A stretch of 64,000 nucleotides of DNA from Phoebastria nigripes (GCA_035582835.1 JAYKAV010001000.1:1928680-1992679), one strand, 5' to 3'; counted from the first letter of the stretch, positions 1-14,394 are shown. Notes: generated by a model not told the origin, from the letters alone. Translations and numbers: made by a program.

Positions 1-2029
1 ATGCACCCAGGAAGGCAAACAAAGTGAGTGGAGAGGTCAAGGAATAAACATAAGGAACAGATTCAGTTCTGAACATCCAATAGGTTAGGAGCAGCACAGA
101 TCAGGATGGTCTACAGATTATTTTTTCCACCAGGGGTTTTGGAGAAGGGAGCAGGTTCTTTAAAAAAGGCTGTAAGTGAATTTGAGTACCCATAACAAGT
201 TGTTCAGTGGCAGCTTTTTGCCAGGTAGTCTAAATGTATCTGGAAACAGTTATTAGTGCAGTAGAACCTGTGCTTGTATATTTGAAAACTGCAGACTCTA
301 CTGCTTAGTAGAAGTTATGCTAATTGGTGCATTAAGTAGATGGTCCAATGTGGGAAGGGAGGTAGGTGTATTCATACCAGTCCTGAGGGTGTTTCCAGTC
401 TGAAATCTATTTAGGGTGTTCTGCTGGGGCAGGAGGCTGTGGTGACCTCAGTCTCTCCTGGAGTTCCTCAATCCCCACTTCTTATTCCAGTCCCACTCCA
501 AAGCCACCTGATACTTCCCAAACACTAAGCTGCTTTCACACAGCCATGTCCAATTCCAAAGCCATTTCTTCCTCTTTCCACAAAGCCCCTGTGCTCCTTT
601 CAGCTCACTCTACCTTTCTGCCATGGATTTCCACCCACGTCATGTAACTAAGTTTGAGGTTTTGAACTTTAAAACCTCTCTTTGGAGACTGCCTGAATTT
701 GGCAGCCTCCAGACTCTGCAGGTGCTGTGGTGACATTTTGTAAGTGCCAAGGTTTTGACTGGCCATCTTTGATTGCTCTACTGTGTTGTGTGCCTTGTAT
801 GTCATCTTCAGGTAGCTCGGGCTCAGTAGAGGGAAGTTGTAGTTTTCCACTTTTGTATGCAAAACTGTTTAAGCCCATGGTTTCCTTAGTTGCTTGACAC
901 AGTCTTGACCTTTGTGTCATAACAGTTAGACTGCTACTAGTCTAATTCTAGCTTGTAACCATTAATTCTAGGCTGTGATGTCTATACTACCCTTATCTGG
1001 GGGTAATAACCTATCCTTCCTTACCGCTTCAGAGAGTGGTGCCAAAAAGTTTGCAATTGGTCAGTCTGTGGGCAGTGTTGAGTACGTACCTCCTGGGAAG
1101 CCATTTCAGTCTATGTTTTCGCTATAACTACTGTCATCTACAGTAATGATAACACATCTCACCTAAAACTACATTGTTTGATTCCTGATAGGAGTCCTAT
1201 TGCAGTGATAGCAAGGTTGGTATGGCTGATCTAAAAGAAAATTACTTTATTTCTATAGCTACAATGGAGACAAAGGGCCATATGAGCACACACAAACACA
1301 TACATGTATACAGACATATATATGTTCTCTGAGAGACTGCCTTCTAAAGTTTTCAGCTAGAATTTTAGAACCTTTCCCCCTGGAGTATCACTGAAACAAT
1401 GACATCAACCCTTGATGTAAAATTTCCATTTCTGTGCTTTATTCTGGTTGGCCAATTCTCTCACCCCTTAGTGATTCTGAGCATGTATANCTATTTAATG
1501 CATGTATATATCCACAGGCATTTCATTTATCTCAGTTGTACTGATTGAGAAGTATTCATCCAGAAAAAGATGGGTGACAGGTATTGACAGGCACAAGATA
1601 TTAAGAAGGGTGCAAAAGTAAATCTGCTTCAGGAGTTTTGGAATAGTTAACCAATGGACTTTAAATTCCTTGAAAGTTCAGCTTATTATTATTTTGCAGT
1701 GCAATGCTGTGCACTGATACCTTTGTTCTTGTGGCACCAGCAATACCTTCTTTTTTCCTCTCAGCTGATGAATTAGAAGTTATGTGCATCTGAAGTTACC
1801 TGAAAGGGTTATATGGACTGTGAGAGAAATTAATACTGTAGGTTGACATGGACCAAATTCTTGTGATAGCTGTAACTGTCAGATTTACCCATCCATATCT
1901 AAATAAGGTGGACATTTGGCTCTCAAGGCCACCTGAAAACCTCTGACATGTATGGATCTTTGAAATATGTTGTTCTGAATCCTTAGTTATTTTATCGTGG
2001 ACAATGATGTTCTGAATGTGGCTACATGA
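1..2029. other. Intergenic, no gene recognised
   Basis: No open frame here exceeds about 85 codons and none resembles a known protein. The only structured feature is the CA/TA microsatellite near 1286-1326. A stretch near 990-1100 faintly recalls the 3' half of a MIR element but is too weak to annotate. Confidence 0.7.
1286..1326. repeat. CA/TA-rich microsatellite, impure
   Basis: This is an alternating purine-pyrimidine tract of interrupted CA followed by TA/CATA units. It is a simple repeat with no flanking element recognised. Confidence 0.7.
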
Positions 2030-2203
2030 CTGGAACAGGTTACCCAGACAAGTTATGGAATCTGTCTGTGCAGGTTTTCAAGAGTCAGCTACAGAAAGAC
2101 ATGGCTGTTCTAGTGCTAACAGCAGTCCTTGCCTGAGTGGAAGGCTGGACTAACTGACCTTCAGTGTTTCCTTCCAACTAACACTCCTATGACTCTGTGA
2201 TTG
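2030..2203 (+). mobile_element. CR1 LINE, 5'-truncated 3' end
   Basis: The segment opens with TGGAACAGGTTACCCAGACA, a diverged form of the CR1 3'-region phrase around GGAACAGGCTGCCCAG. It continues through a TTTTCAAGAG block, GACATGGCTGTTCTAGTG and GGCTGGACTAACTGACC, then TTCCTTCCAACTAACACTCC, and ends in CTATGACTCTGTGA. That end is a decayed copy of the 8-bp ATTCTATG-type tail repeats that terminate CR1. The order matches the final ~170 bp of avian CR1 in sense orientation. There is no reverse-transcriptase reading frame, so this is a dead, severely 5'-truncated copy, as is usual for CR1. Point substitutions throughout suggest an old insertion. The subfamily is not assigned. Confidence 0.85.
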
Positions 2204-5200
2204 TCTGGAAACTAATGTTAGTTGTTTTGNGTGGAGTATAACTCCTATAAATTGACTTGAAAGCTTCAAATCTGCATATAATTGTTTTGGCGTTCATCTT
2301 GAGCTTTATGAGATAAGTTGGTTAGAACCAGAATACTGAAAAGATGTGAATTTTGGCCATGATGTGTCAGAATGAGAGTTTCTGAATGATGGAAAATCTG
2401 CACTAATTACTTAACCTTAGCTGGCTTTCAACTTCAGTGCTGGCCTTTCCTGGTTGTATTTTGGGGTTACTTGTTTGTTTGCTTGGTTTGGGAACTCCCA
2501 GTCAAGAAAGGATCAGGACTATATTGATTTTAAAAGTATACAGGGATATCCTTGACACAAAGGAAATTATTTAGATAGAAATACACTTGAAACAAGCAAT
2601 ATCATGTTATATGGTCATTCTTAAATTACATTTAAATGAATATACTTGCCAGCAGGGAAGCTGATTAAGTATCATATATACATTATTATGCAATATTGAA
2701 TACACAGATAATTTCTAATAAACAATTAAGGATTGTAATTGCTTGCTAATAATAAATTTGACCAGAGTTGCTACTGAACCCTAGTGGGAAGACTTGCATG
2801 ACTGGGATATTAGAATAGCAGGTAATAACTTATTTAGGAAAGTCTGNGTGGATGAAAAGGAAGAGGATTGCAGTCTACTTTTACTTTAGTAGGTTTACTT
2901 GTTTCAGTGTCATTCATGATTTGGAAATGTATGGTCTCACATAGAAAAGGATCAGTATTATTGCAGACAAATCTTGTGATAGGTGACTTCTATAAACAGG
3001 AGAACCAAGCAGATAATCAAGCACCTGGTTAGAATATGTGGTCAAAATAAATATATTGTCAAGACTAGAAATTTACATGGTGTCCATAAATAATAATAAT
3101 GCTAATAATAAAGATGTAAATTAGGTAAAGTTTTTCTGTTTTTAATAGAAACATTCATAGTTTGAGAATATTTGAACTCTTGTTAAATATTTAGGAATCA
3201 TGGGCAAGGAAGCAATGGGATTTTAGGTGTATTTTGTTGCTGCTGTTTGGAGAGAAAGTGAAAACAATTACTAAAAGATATATAGAGATATGTAACAAAG
3301 GCATTGTATACAGAAATAAAACCAAAGAAAGGATAGATTTCTGTTGATGACTATGAACTAGTAACTGTGAGAACAGTTTGAAGTTTTTATTTTTAAAATG
3401 CGAAGAACAAAAGAACCTCAGTGAGTGGTTTTACTGTGCTATCTGGATATAATAAAATTGGGTATAATTATAAATAATGGTACAAATGTTCAATAAACTT
3501 CTGTCTTTGGGAAAAGCTGCTCCATGCTTTTGTATCGCATGATACTTACGATAAATTATTGTTACTATAGTTTACCTAGCAGAAATCTAGAGGATTATTT
3601 TATGTATCTGCATTGATAAAGGAATCTTCAATCTAGAAATAAATAAAAATCAAATTCAGTAACTGGAATCTGAAATTAGACAAGCTCAGGTGATACAAAA
3701 TGCAGGTTTCCAAAAGGGAGACAATGAGCACTGATTACAGGGGCTGTCTAACACTGAAAACATTGAGAGCAGAATGTAAATATTTAAAAATGTCCTAGTT
3801 CAACCCAAGCTAAGGGCATTCTCATATAGCATCTGGCCTATGTTGTGCAGGTGATCGAAATATTTCATGAAGGGTGCAAGTTTAAGACTATGCATTTGTG
3901 CTCAAAAAGAGTTGAGAAGGGATCTGAAAGCAAAGACTTGTTCTGTGGAGAGTCGCACCTGCAGGACAGATTTTCTAAGTGCCTCAGTACCATTTTCACT
4001 AGGGGAATTGTGCCATTGCCTTGCTAGAGGGAAGGAACTGTCTTTGTGGAGGCCCAATGATTTCAGTGTAAGCCTATGCAGACTCAGGGAGGCACCTGAA
4101 TGTATCTAGGAACAGTGCCTGCCATTGCAGGTGCCAGCGTTCCTCAGCCAGCAGTCCTACAAAGGGAATTTAAAGCCTTTGTGTGGTCAAATCCATACAC
4201 TCACACAAACCTGAGGTGGTTTTGTTTTTTATTTGCTGTTGGGTTTTTTTCTGGGCGTGGATACCCTCCTCCTTCACCTCCCCCTAATTTTCAAGGTCCC
4301 TTGACATTTTGATCTCTTATCTTTTTGAAAGGGTTTCTCTGTATGGTTTAGGACTCATAGGTGGTTGCACAGAACAGAGTGAACCTGATCTAGCTGGCAT
4401 GGCTACAATCAGCATGAGAGGCTGCTGATTCAGCAGGAGACAGTTACAAAAACACTTCTGAGGGAAACCACAGCATTAGGCAATGCTGTCAAAAACAAGA
4501 AAAAGGAAGGATGGAAACAATATCTTAAAAATAAAGTGCCTGACACTAGTATTGCTTGAAACTGGAGTAAGTCAGGCTGCTGAAATGAGCAGTGATGGTA
4601 GTGTAAATAAGGTCAGAATCGGGTCCAACATCTGACTTGTAAGGTGTCAGTGAGACCCCTGAGAGAGACAGTTTTCACTCCTTTCACAACCAGCGTAATT
4701 TAAGGTGACTACATTCAGTGGCAATTCTTAATAGAAAAAATGTCTGGGTAAATCCCTGCTATACATTATTGTCTGCAGGAAGAGTGCTGCTTCCTGATCT
4801 TCAGCCACATTCTGGTAGCTTTATTTGTTAAATATTGTGCTGCTTAGCTTAAGTAAGCAGCAACAGAACATGGCACTTTCTGGAGAGGAGTGCTGCACAA
4901 GCAGTCCTGTGTGCTTCCACTGACAAATGTTGAAAAGGGAAGAAATTGCAAGACTGAATTTTTTTTGTTTTTGTACTTTTTGATATGCTGTTTCTGTATT
5001 ATGAAACTCTGACCATGATTGGTATACATCTCAAAATAATTCAATTTTAATGAAGGAAAGTTGGGGCAAACTATCTCAGGAATGCAAAATGTCATTAACA
5101 GGATGTGAATAAATACATGATAAGCTTGGGAGCTCAGAGAGGCAGCGCGCTCTCTTTCATCTTGTTTCTATGTCATTGTCTATATAAAAGAGTCGGGACT

Positions 5201-7463
5201 TAAGTTTTAAAATGGGAATGTTTTTAAATAAGTATGTTAAGAGTAGCAACCCAATGAGAATGTTCTTAGAAATCTGCTGAACTGTCGTAACATTTTTTTT
5301 TTTGGTGTTCATTTGTTAAATCAACCTAAGGTTTTGTAGTTCGCTTGCTTATAGAGGTAACAAAAATACTGGAACAGGCCCTGTCACAAGGACCTTTATC
5401 TTGATTTTAGCAGCAGTAGAATCAGCTTGGAGTGAACAACTTGTAGTCTTATATGTTGCATTGCCCCAGGGCTGCACCAATCCAGGGAACTTATTTTGAG
5501 CTATGTCTGGAAATTATTGAATACATTTTTGAATACTCCTTCATTGAATTATATGCTTCTTCTATGGAATGGATAGTGAAAAGGCAGAATATTTATCCCT
5601 ATATTTTTGTATTAATTGAATGTGTAGCTTGATGGCTTACAGAATGTCTTTTTCCACAAATACAGTTAAAATAGTTGTGTTAAATATTAAAAAGGCAGAG
5701 GCAAGGCATGAGTCAAACTGGGTTAAAAACTAAATTAATATCATCACCACACCATACTCCATTTTATACAAATTAATGAAGTACATTCAAAAAGGGAGAA
5801 TGATCTTGGTTTTTAGAATTGGTCCCTGACATCTGGCCCCGATATATTTCACAGTACATATCTTGCTCACAATATTCATAAGATCTCTGATAAGATACTT
5901 TTCCTTCAGCAGAATAATTGTGGAGGAATACTCTGGTCACTAGATAAATATTGGGGTTGTGATTTGTCAAACTAAAATGCTACCAAATGAAATAAAAGTC
6001 TTAGCTTCTTTTATTTTCTGTTCACCTTTGTATGTGTTAAAGCAACAATAGAAGCAACTTGCATTGAAATTTAGTACTTGCTCAGACAGTTATAAGGTAC
6101 ATTGCACCTAATAAAAAACATGGGCAAAAAAGCATATTAATTTTTATGCTTGCACTGTGACAATTCCATTCCTCCTCATATTATTAATTAAAAGTGGCCT
6201 GATATTTTTACTTCTTTTCTTTAGTGTGGTGTGACCGTAGGCGGGTAGTGATGCCTACAGGAACACAGGCATTCTGCAAATCCATCTATTTTTGCAAGTG
6301 TAGGTACATAAGATCTTATGTGCTTAAGCTTACAAACATTTTTTGAAGTTGATATAAATCATCCTACAGCAGAGATTCTGAGATATATGTCCCTCACTTA
6401 AAACCCTTGGTGATCCACAAACCACACATGCTTTAGAAGCAAACAATTATAGCAGTTGGGAAATTGGATGCTTTTTCTCTTTTAAAGGTATGTAACTGAT
6501 CAGTATCGTTGTTTCCCACAACAGTGACTCAGAGCAGATGAAATATATCCACCTTCTTTCCTCCCTTAGACACACTCAGGCCTCAAGATACCACAATATT
6601 TACAAGCTCGTGCTCTTGTTAAGTGGACCATGCTGCCACATAGTGGAAGTCTGATACACACTGTCTTCACCCATTTTATTAAGTTGCACAAATATAAAGA
6701 TGAAATAAAGGGGCTTGTTCATTTATGTAATAATTAACGGCACATTTACACTCCTAGCATATCACTGTTGATGTTTACTATTTGATCAAGTATGATGGAT
6801 GCCTTGTGGTTGCTGATTCAGATTAGCATAATTTCATCACCAAGGGACCCATGAAAAGGTTCAATTATAGAGCAATCTCATTAATACCAGGGCTTGTTAA
6901 ACTAATAGAAGTAGACATCCCAACAGCTCTGATATGTATACATGTGCTTGGAATATAATTAATGGAAAAGTAACCCATACCTGAAACAAGCTTGAATGAT
7001 ATGGTTACATGATGTACTAGACTGCCTGAGACAAACGCTGTTACAATATAGAGAATGTTTTATTAGATCTGCTCAGAGAAAAAGTGTCAGCAAAAATATA
7101 GGCAACCTTTCTTCCAAAATATTAAAAAAAGATTTATCCTTTGTCTTTAAGTGATACACCATACCTATTTTTTATTACCTTTTGATGAAAAACTATTTAA
7201 CTCATGCTGTCCTTTGATAGGGTAGCATGAGAAACAGTACCCCGCCCCCACCCCCTTTATTGTTAGCCTCTTAATTTTTTAAGCAGCCATTTTTATAAAA
7301 CTTGAAATGGAAGAGTTTACCTCCAAACAAGAACTATGATAAGGAAGTTTGTAGAAGTCCTACTTACTGTAGCTGTGAATGTGGGTGGGCAGCCAGCTCT
7401 TTCTTCAGAGGAGCGCAATTCAAATTTTCCAGGAAGGAGAATAGAAAACTACTGCAACTGGCA

Positions 7464-7485
7464 CCTGTCATTCATGCATGACAGG
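7464..7485. repeat. Small inverted repeat (8-bp arms, 6-nt loop)
   Basis: CCTGTCAT is followed six bases later by its exact reverse complement ATGACAGG. There are no flanking duplications, so it is probably chance or a minor hairpin. Confidence 0.5.
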
Positions 7486-10400
7486 AAGGAGTTTGAAGTC
7501 CAAGCAATAATCTTACTCTTGCAGATTTTCTAGTGACAGACAAACCCTTTCCCTCAGTTTTTTCATCAATTAAATGCAATAATACTGAAGCTGTGTGGGG
7601 AAACTTTTTTCCCCAAAGAAAATTTTTCTGTGTCAAGACAATTAGAGTTCTTACGTTTTTCATGAAAAAAAAATAGTTTGTATAATGATTGCCATGATAC
7701 CATTTACTTACAAATACACCTAGCTCTCTTCCTCTCATTTGAACTGAGGACCTATTCTAAACATTCAATATAAAACATTTCTTTGACTTTGACAAATCAT
7801 AGTATTCTGACCAAATATTTTATAAAAGATGCCTTGCTAGTGCTAATAATACCTGTCTTTTTAGGAGAGTTGTGCATTAAAAGCTGAATGACCAGTCTCA
7901 TGATTTCTGGACTCACCACGGCTTTAGTCTGTATGCAGCAGCCTACTAACTGTATGGAAAGAGAGGTCCATCACTTGCATGGCACTCTTCATCAGCAGCA
8001 GATTTGGGGATATGCAGTAGAAAAGGGTATTAAAATCATTTGGGATGGGCTGGATGTAAGTTACTGTCTTTTTCATAGTATCACATTAGAAAATGCAGAT
8101 CCCTCATCTCCTAATCACTCAGAAACTTGGTAACAGTGAAGGACATTTGGAACCAGCTTGATAGTTCTCTCTTGCTCCCATTGCAGGATGCAAGATGGGA
8201 TGTCCATCCATTTGATATCCAAATGACCAAGCTTTAATTTGAGAAATGGTGAACTTCTCACTGGCTAAGATCTTGTGTATTCAGGGAAGGCTTGTTCAGA
8301 ATTCACTAACGTGTAAATTTGTTAGTTCCATCCAAAGAAGCCCCATGAGCCCATTATTATTTGACTTAGTTTATACTGCTTAGTAAGGGGTTTCAAAAAA
8401 AACATGAAAAGCCACTCTCAAGCAAGAATAAGAGTGTCAACACAGTCATGCATCTAAGAAAACTTTCTCTTTCAGGCAAAGTCTTGTGACACAAGAACTT
8501 TGGCTCTCAATAGAGGAAAAACTTCCAGATTTTGACGGAATCCTTCCCATTATTTCTCCAATCCAAATGGCTTTAGTTCAGCCTTGCTAGAAAGCCAAAA
8601 CTGATCTCTGCTCAAGAGAACCATGACTAAATGTCATTTAGTTTGAACCTGTGTGAAAAGCAGTGTTGGATGGTCATCATAAACCAGAGCTCTGAGCTCT
8701 GCCACTGCTCTTCATGTGCCTTGTGTAAAGCTTTGTTTATTTTCCCTATCTTCAAGTGATGTTGATGATTCAGGTCCTTATGCTGAAGCTGTTGCTTATG
8801 ATATATAGTGGCTTTAGGCACTATTTAAAACAAACAAAAAAAAGAACAAGAACAAAACCCCCATGTAAATCTAGGAATAATCACTCTCTAACACTAGGAA
8901 TAGTTCTCTGTATCCTAGACTGTAGTAGGACTGACTCTTTTCAATGGGATTTTTCTCTTCACTGACTTACCAACTGAAATTAGCTTTGGATCATGCACTT
9001 TGTATGGTATCTGATGTTCCTACAATCAAGCTCTTAATCAGTTAGTGCTCGTAAAAATCTTGCATGTCTGCAGAATGCTGTAGAAATTGTAAACTGCAGC
9101 AGAGTTGGAAATAAGTATTGTGAGCACGGACAGCATCTGAGGCAAGAACTTTTTGGCAACCATAACTAGCTCCAGTAAAATGGGTCCTGTTCAGAATACA
9201 ATAACTCTCTAACAATTCATTGTTGAATCCCTCGTTTCCTTTGTAGACCTAATTTTTGCTTAAATTAATTTTTTATACTGATGTGTATATGCTCTGATTC
9301 CATCACATGATCTTATTAAATCTACAATGCTGCATTTTTTATCACTTCTGCTAGTCAATTTTTCTGCAATTTTAAGCAAAATAACACAATTCCAAAAATA
9401 CTTGAAAGCTGATGAATGACTCATACTGTAGTTCACTGAACACCATAAAATATTCGGTGACTCAGAGTCCTAGCACAAACCAAAGGTCCAAAAAAGAATC
9501 TATTGTTCACAATACAGAGGTACAAAATCTGAAGACTTCTAAATCAGGCATTAGGAGCTATTCCTGCTTTTGCGGTTGTCACTTGTCAAGGTGACCACCA
9601 GCTAATCCCTGTGTGGATTTTTAAGACAGTGTAATGGAACCTAATAATTTTATAATGAGAAACTGTGTTTGCTAGATTAATTTCAATTTGTAATGTTGAT
9701 TAATTTCATGCAAGAGTGTAATGATCTGGAGTGGAGGAATATATGACACTGGAACACTGGAAACAGTTTTCAAAGCATAAAGCAGCTGTGTTACATAGTT
9801 CTACTTAGAATTACAATAGCGTAGCCTACTTTCTGAATGATTCAGCTTTCGTGTTTTGAACACCAAAAGCTTTTATTCTCTAGGGCAAACTGATCCCTGC
9901 ATAGTCCAGTGATCATGTCTTTGGTTGAGTGGATTAAGTTGGAAATGACTTAGAATACCCTGATCAAGAACTAAGAATATTTCAGGAACGAAGTTTGCTT
10001 GGGCTTATTTCCCATCTGAAAATGGCACTTCTCTATGGATTATGCACACTAATGTCAGTTAGATGTATGGGTATCTTTATTAAATTTCATTATTCCTGAT
10101 CTGCTTTTAATCTAATATCACTTTACACTAACATACATCTATTGATATGACTAGACCAACATCCATGTAAAGATGCCATAAAGCAAAGCAGAACCAGTCT
10201 GTCATCTTTAAAAATTGTATATTCACTTTTGAACACAATGGCCTTTTGAGGTGTGGCCATTCATACACGCAGCTTTGATGGATAATGTCCTTTCTGAAAT
10301 AACATTATCACACTGCTTAGTAAGTCCAGAGACAATTCAGCTGGTGTTTAGGTGGTGATAACATTTGGTTTGGGCTGAGGTTTTGATAATGAAACAAAAA

Positions 10401-12347
10401 GGGTATTGAGAATCATGTGGCTGTTTGTTCTGCCTTGGAAGTACCTTTGGAGAAGAACAGGTGCATCAAAATACCTTTTTAAGAGGACTGAGCATAAATG
10501 GGATTTGAGGATTTCATTGGAGGACTGAGTTTCTGTTTAAATGTAGTCTCTGGAGCAGATAGAAAATGGTAGATACGAGACTAAGTAGGTATCACAGGAA
10601 ACAGTAGAACTATAATACCGTATTACTGCACCCAGTAGAGTTAGAAACGTCAGTCTAATAGAGCAGGCGTATTTCTTATGTGTAGATTTTTAAAATAAAA
10701 AATCAGCAGCCTTGTGCAGATGACTCTTAAATGAATCCATAAGCATTGATACATTCCCTGCCAAGGTGCAATATCATTGATCACAACTGGGGCTCATTGT
10801 TATTAAGGTTTCAACAACATTTGTATTAACAAGTCACCTTTGTATCGTAAAAAGGCAGAGGGTTGATAGGCATTAAGAAAACAGCTGCATCATAGCGAGC
10901 AGCCAAGAGCACAATGGGTGTCAATAGGAGGTAAAACTACTCCCGCTGAGACAAGTGAAGAAGAAAAATGAAACAGGAGGATTTGTTCCAGCAGCCCTGT
11001 CTAATTGTTTATTCCCTTCTCATTCCATCCTAGTCACTTAAGGGCTATGGCTTCTGTCATGTAAAAGAAAAAAACCAAAGCTTGGGCTGCTTGGGGTTTC
11101 TCTCACTGTAAATGAGTGGAATTTGGGTGCTGGTAAGCTCTGGGCAGGGTGATGGTGTGTTACCTTTTCCTGATTAGCTAGAAGGCATTTACTTCAGATA
11201 AGTGCTGTGTGAGCGTATGACCTCATAAGTGGCCCCAACCAACACTAATAGTCTACTTTAGAGAGGAGATTAGGTTCCACTAATGGTGTCACAGCATGAA
11301 ATAAAATGCAACATATTAAGTGGGGGAGAGGGAGCAGGAGGTGGGAGAGAACTGAGGGTGGGGGGGGAACTTAGAATGGAAAAGGGCAGCTTAAAGGTAC
11401 AAAAGAACCCAGTGATAGCATAGGATATCTGTAACTCCTGGATATAAACAGATTTTGTAGGCTTCTTGCGTGGAAATAGACAATTTAAAACAGTATGGGT
11501 ACTGACTTTTCTTCACTGGAGGAGTTGCAACTGGCACCCAAAAGCTTGGCTGTCCGGGGTGTGCTTGGCCAGTGCAGAAAAACCAATGCACGCCTCTGTT
11601 GTAGCTGAGCTCCAGTGAGTGGCACAGAACTTGCTTACAGCAGCAGGTCTCTGACAGCTCTGTGTTGCCCCAGTGTACCTCTTGGTGCTGTGGGCAGCAG
11701 TGCCTTACTGGATTCATTGTATTGGTTCCAATAGCAGAAAACTAGAACATTTTTACTGGAAAGTTTCATTCACATGCAAGCTGACCTGGGCCTTCTCCCC
11801 TCAGAGGCATCTGTCTCTCCTTCATGGTTATATGACAAGCTGTAAAAATGCAAATTTTTTCATCACTGGTAGCATTGAAGCTACTGTGCTTCCCGGGAAG
11901 AACAAATCAGGCATTTCCCTTAATCTGCAGTAGAATCTCTTATAATTATGAGGTGCGTTTCATAAATAGAGCAAACGAAACAGTTGAAGTCAAAAGTTTG
12001 CTGTCATGTGAAATTTACCTAATAAATTATATTATCCCTGTTGTTTTATCCACTTAAACTGGAAGAACTGGAGCAATTTTAACAAATTGGTCAACAATGT
12101 TTTGTTCAAATATTCTTTCTTGGTTCTAAAATTAGTAAAATCTGGCAGCAGAATTTCTGCTCTAGTTTATAGGATTTCTAAATTTTTGGAGCTCACCACA
12201 TTTGTGCTGACTGCATTTCCTAGTGGGATGAGGTTAGATGGTTGGCTCATGCATGTGAAAAATATTTTGGCCCTTGTCATTTCTCAGATTTTGCCATACT
12301 TATCGAATGGGGTCTAGCAAATGAACACATTGAAAAAATACTGCTCT

Positions 12348-12371
12348 GATACCTATTCATGTATAGGTATC
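12348..12371. repeat. Small inverted repeat (9-bp arms, 6-nt loop)
   Basis: GATACCTAT and ATAGGTATC are exact reverse complements separated by TCATGT. No neighbouring gene or element explains the pair. Confidence 0.5.
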
Positions 12372-12927
12372 CATGCTCACTTTCAAGTCTGTGATACTCC
12401 CATTAGAATCTACTTTTACATGCCAGGAATCAGGCAACATACTATACGTTGCATATTCTGTTTGCCAGCTGTCTTAACCTTACATGCAAAAACAGTGGGT
12501 AAGTAAATACTTGAATTAGAATCTGATTTATTTAAAAGAAATCTTGAAACAGTGTAAGGAATTTTTCAACTTATGAAATGTATATGTGGTTTTGCAGTCT
12601 AAGCACAATTTAAAGTCCAGAAATAGTTTAATAGGCTAGCATGCAAGAATCTTTTTCTGATGGCTGTCTACTGATTTTACTGTTGTTTACAAGCTGAGAG
12701 CATGTGATTAACAACACTCTGGCTTTGACTAATAGGGCACTGGACTTCTCACTAGAAGACATGTTCATCTACTCTGGAAGCACTGAGGTGTAACGGTGCA
12801 GTGTTGCTGCTGATCTGGGGAGAGATCCAAGAGTGATCTGCCCCTTCAGCAACTTTTGTTTTCNGGGAGGTGAAAAGTATAGGTGGTAGACTGAAGCACA
12901 GATGCTGATTTCTGTTCCCTTCTCCCA

Positions 12928-12989
12928 CATACATCTATATATATGTATATAGATATATGTATATACATATGTATATAGACGTATGTATG
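12928..12989. repeat. TATA/TGTA microsatellite
   Basis: An imperfect array of TATATA, TGTATA, GATATA and CATATG units covers about 60 bp. It is a simple sequence repeat and a likely polymorphic site. Confidence 0.85.
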
Positions 12990-13739
12990 AAACTGTAAAG
13001 TGACAAATAATCACATAACAGATTTTTTTGAAAGAGCACATTTAAGGGCACTGACTAATTTCAGGATTGGGTCTGGGACAGACCAGATGCCCTAAATGCA
13101 TCCCAGGCCCACATGCATCTGATGAAAACATTCATCTCTTCAGAAAGATGAATAGTTGAATCTTTGGTTGTTCTTTGCATAGTGACAAGATGAAATTGGA
13201 ATATACCCTCTCTGGAGATGGTACCAGTCAGTCAGACTCCTTAGCCTAGAGAATTCGCTTTTGTCTGCACAAAATGTCGTAAAGTCAATTGAAGTCATCA
13301 AACTATTTTCATTAGAAAAATTCCTCCTTCTGCAGGATGATGCACCCATTAATTCCTCCCTCAGTTGAAGAATCTGTGGTTTTTTGTAGCCAATACTATT
13401 GAGAAGTTGGGTGTATTTAATGGTATACTTAATTGCTGCTAATGGAACACAGGACAGTTTCACGTGCCTACAACAGCTGCCATCTTGGCTGCTCTGTGTG
13501 CTTTAATGTATCTCATACCTAGGCTTGGTGTAGTAATCACGGGCCTGGCATCTATAGGCTCAAATTCCCTGAGAAGCACGTGTTGGTAGCTGTACTCAGA
13601 GGGCAGAAATAAATGCAGGGCTTCAGTTTCTTTTGTCCTGTCACATGATTCATAAGGTGTGAGCAAGAAGGAGAATGATCTGAGCTCGGTGATGCAAACC
13701 CTGTTGGGGGGCAGGGAGCTTTGGATTTGCATGGTCTAG

Positions 13740-13990
13740 TCCTGCTACCTAGGCACTTTGTCCACTGACTCTCAGTGAGGGGAAAAAAAAAAAAGGCAGA
13801 ACCAGAACTAGAATCCAGAGAGCACTCTGCAGAGTGGCACCTCCTCTGCCCACCAGCTCCTGCTGTCTGGTAGCCAGCCTTCCTCCAAGGGCCACTGAAC
13901 ACCCTCAGGCCAAGGTGGGGAAGCATCGGATTTTGCCACTTCATGGGTAAATGCTCCAGCTACTGGACTGCGGTATAAAACGGGGTCAGG
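13740..13990 (-). mobile_element. Possible tRNA-derived SINE relic
   Basis: Read on the minus strand, the block contains AGTAGCTGGAGCATTTACCC followed by a GAAGTGGCAAAATCC-like segment. This loosely resembles the tRNA-derived head (A- and B-box region) of old amniote SINEs that begin with a 'GTTAGAGCA...CACC' phrase. The match is weak and no tail or target duplication is evident. Open frames overlap it on the minus strand, including one of 130 codons, but they show no protein similarity I recognise. The alternative is unique GC-richer intergenic sequence. Confidence 0.25.
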
Positions 13991-14394
13991 AGCACAATGT
14001 ACTCTGGCAGCTGCCACTGCAGAAGTTGTATTCCACTCTAATCATAATGTTGAGTTTGTGAGAGAGAGGGGCTTTCAGACATGTCTTGTCTTCAGCATGT
14101 CCCTGAGTGGTTTGGTGGCCCATAGCTTTGGGCAGTTAGTGCACTGTGTTCAAAGCACTGAAGTGTGGCGTAGCAGTCAGGCTCTTGGGGCAGTTTTAGA
14201 AGGCATCTGCTACTCAACACTATTTTCTCATAGTTTTTTTTATAGTGGTTCTGGGTGCTTTTATAGGAAAGGATGCCTCTTGAAGTTCTCTGCTAACTTC
14301 AATAGAGATGTATTGCAGTCTGAAGGCAAGAAATATGGTTGTCTCCACAGGTACTGTACCAGTGTTCGTGTACTAGCTTTTTTAACAAGGTAGC

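Larger units (their letters stand above)
2204..12927. other. Intergenic desert, no gene recognised
   Basis: Scattered open frames of 60-108 codons occur on both strands, but none has a recognisable domain, a codon pattern, or a splice-site arrangement that forms a gene. The segment contains repeat-poor AT-rich blocks (for example about 6780-6930 and 10720-10960), a small hairpin at 7464-7485, a 9-bp-arm hairpin at 12348-12371 and a purine-rich tract around 11320-11370. Confidence 0.65.

Noticed and set aside
990..1100. Stretch resembling the 3' half of a MIR element (GGGGTAATAACCTATCC)
   Set aside because: Too few diagnostic positions, and the head and core are missing.
7240..7255. C4-G-C5-A-C5 tract considered as an antisense G-quadruplex
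   Set aside because: Only three runs are present, and a fourth run of three or more is lacking.
13552..13944. 130-codon minus-strand open frame
   Set aside because: No similarity recognised, and it crosses a possible SINE relic and an A-rich run.
13973..13980. TATAAAA-like word considered as a gene promoter
   Set aside because: No downstream exon, CpG context or transcript evidence; isolated TATA words are common in AT-rich DNA.
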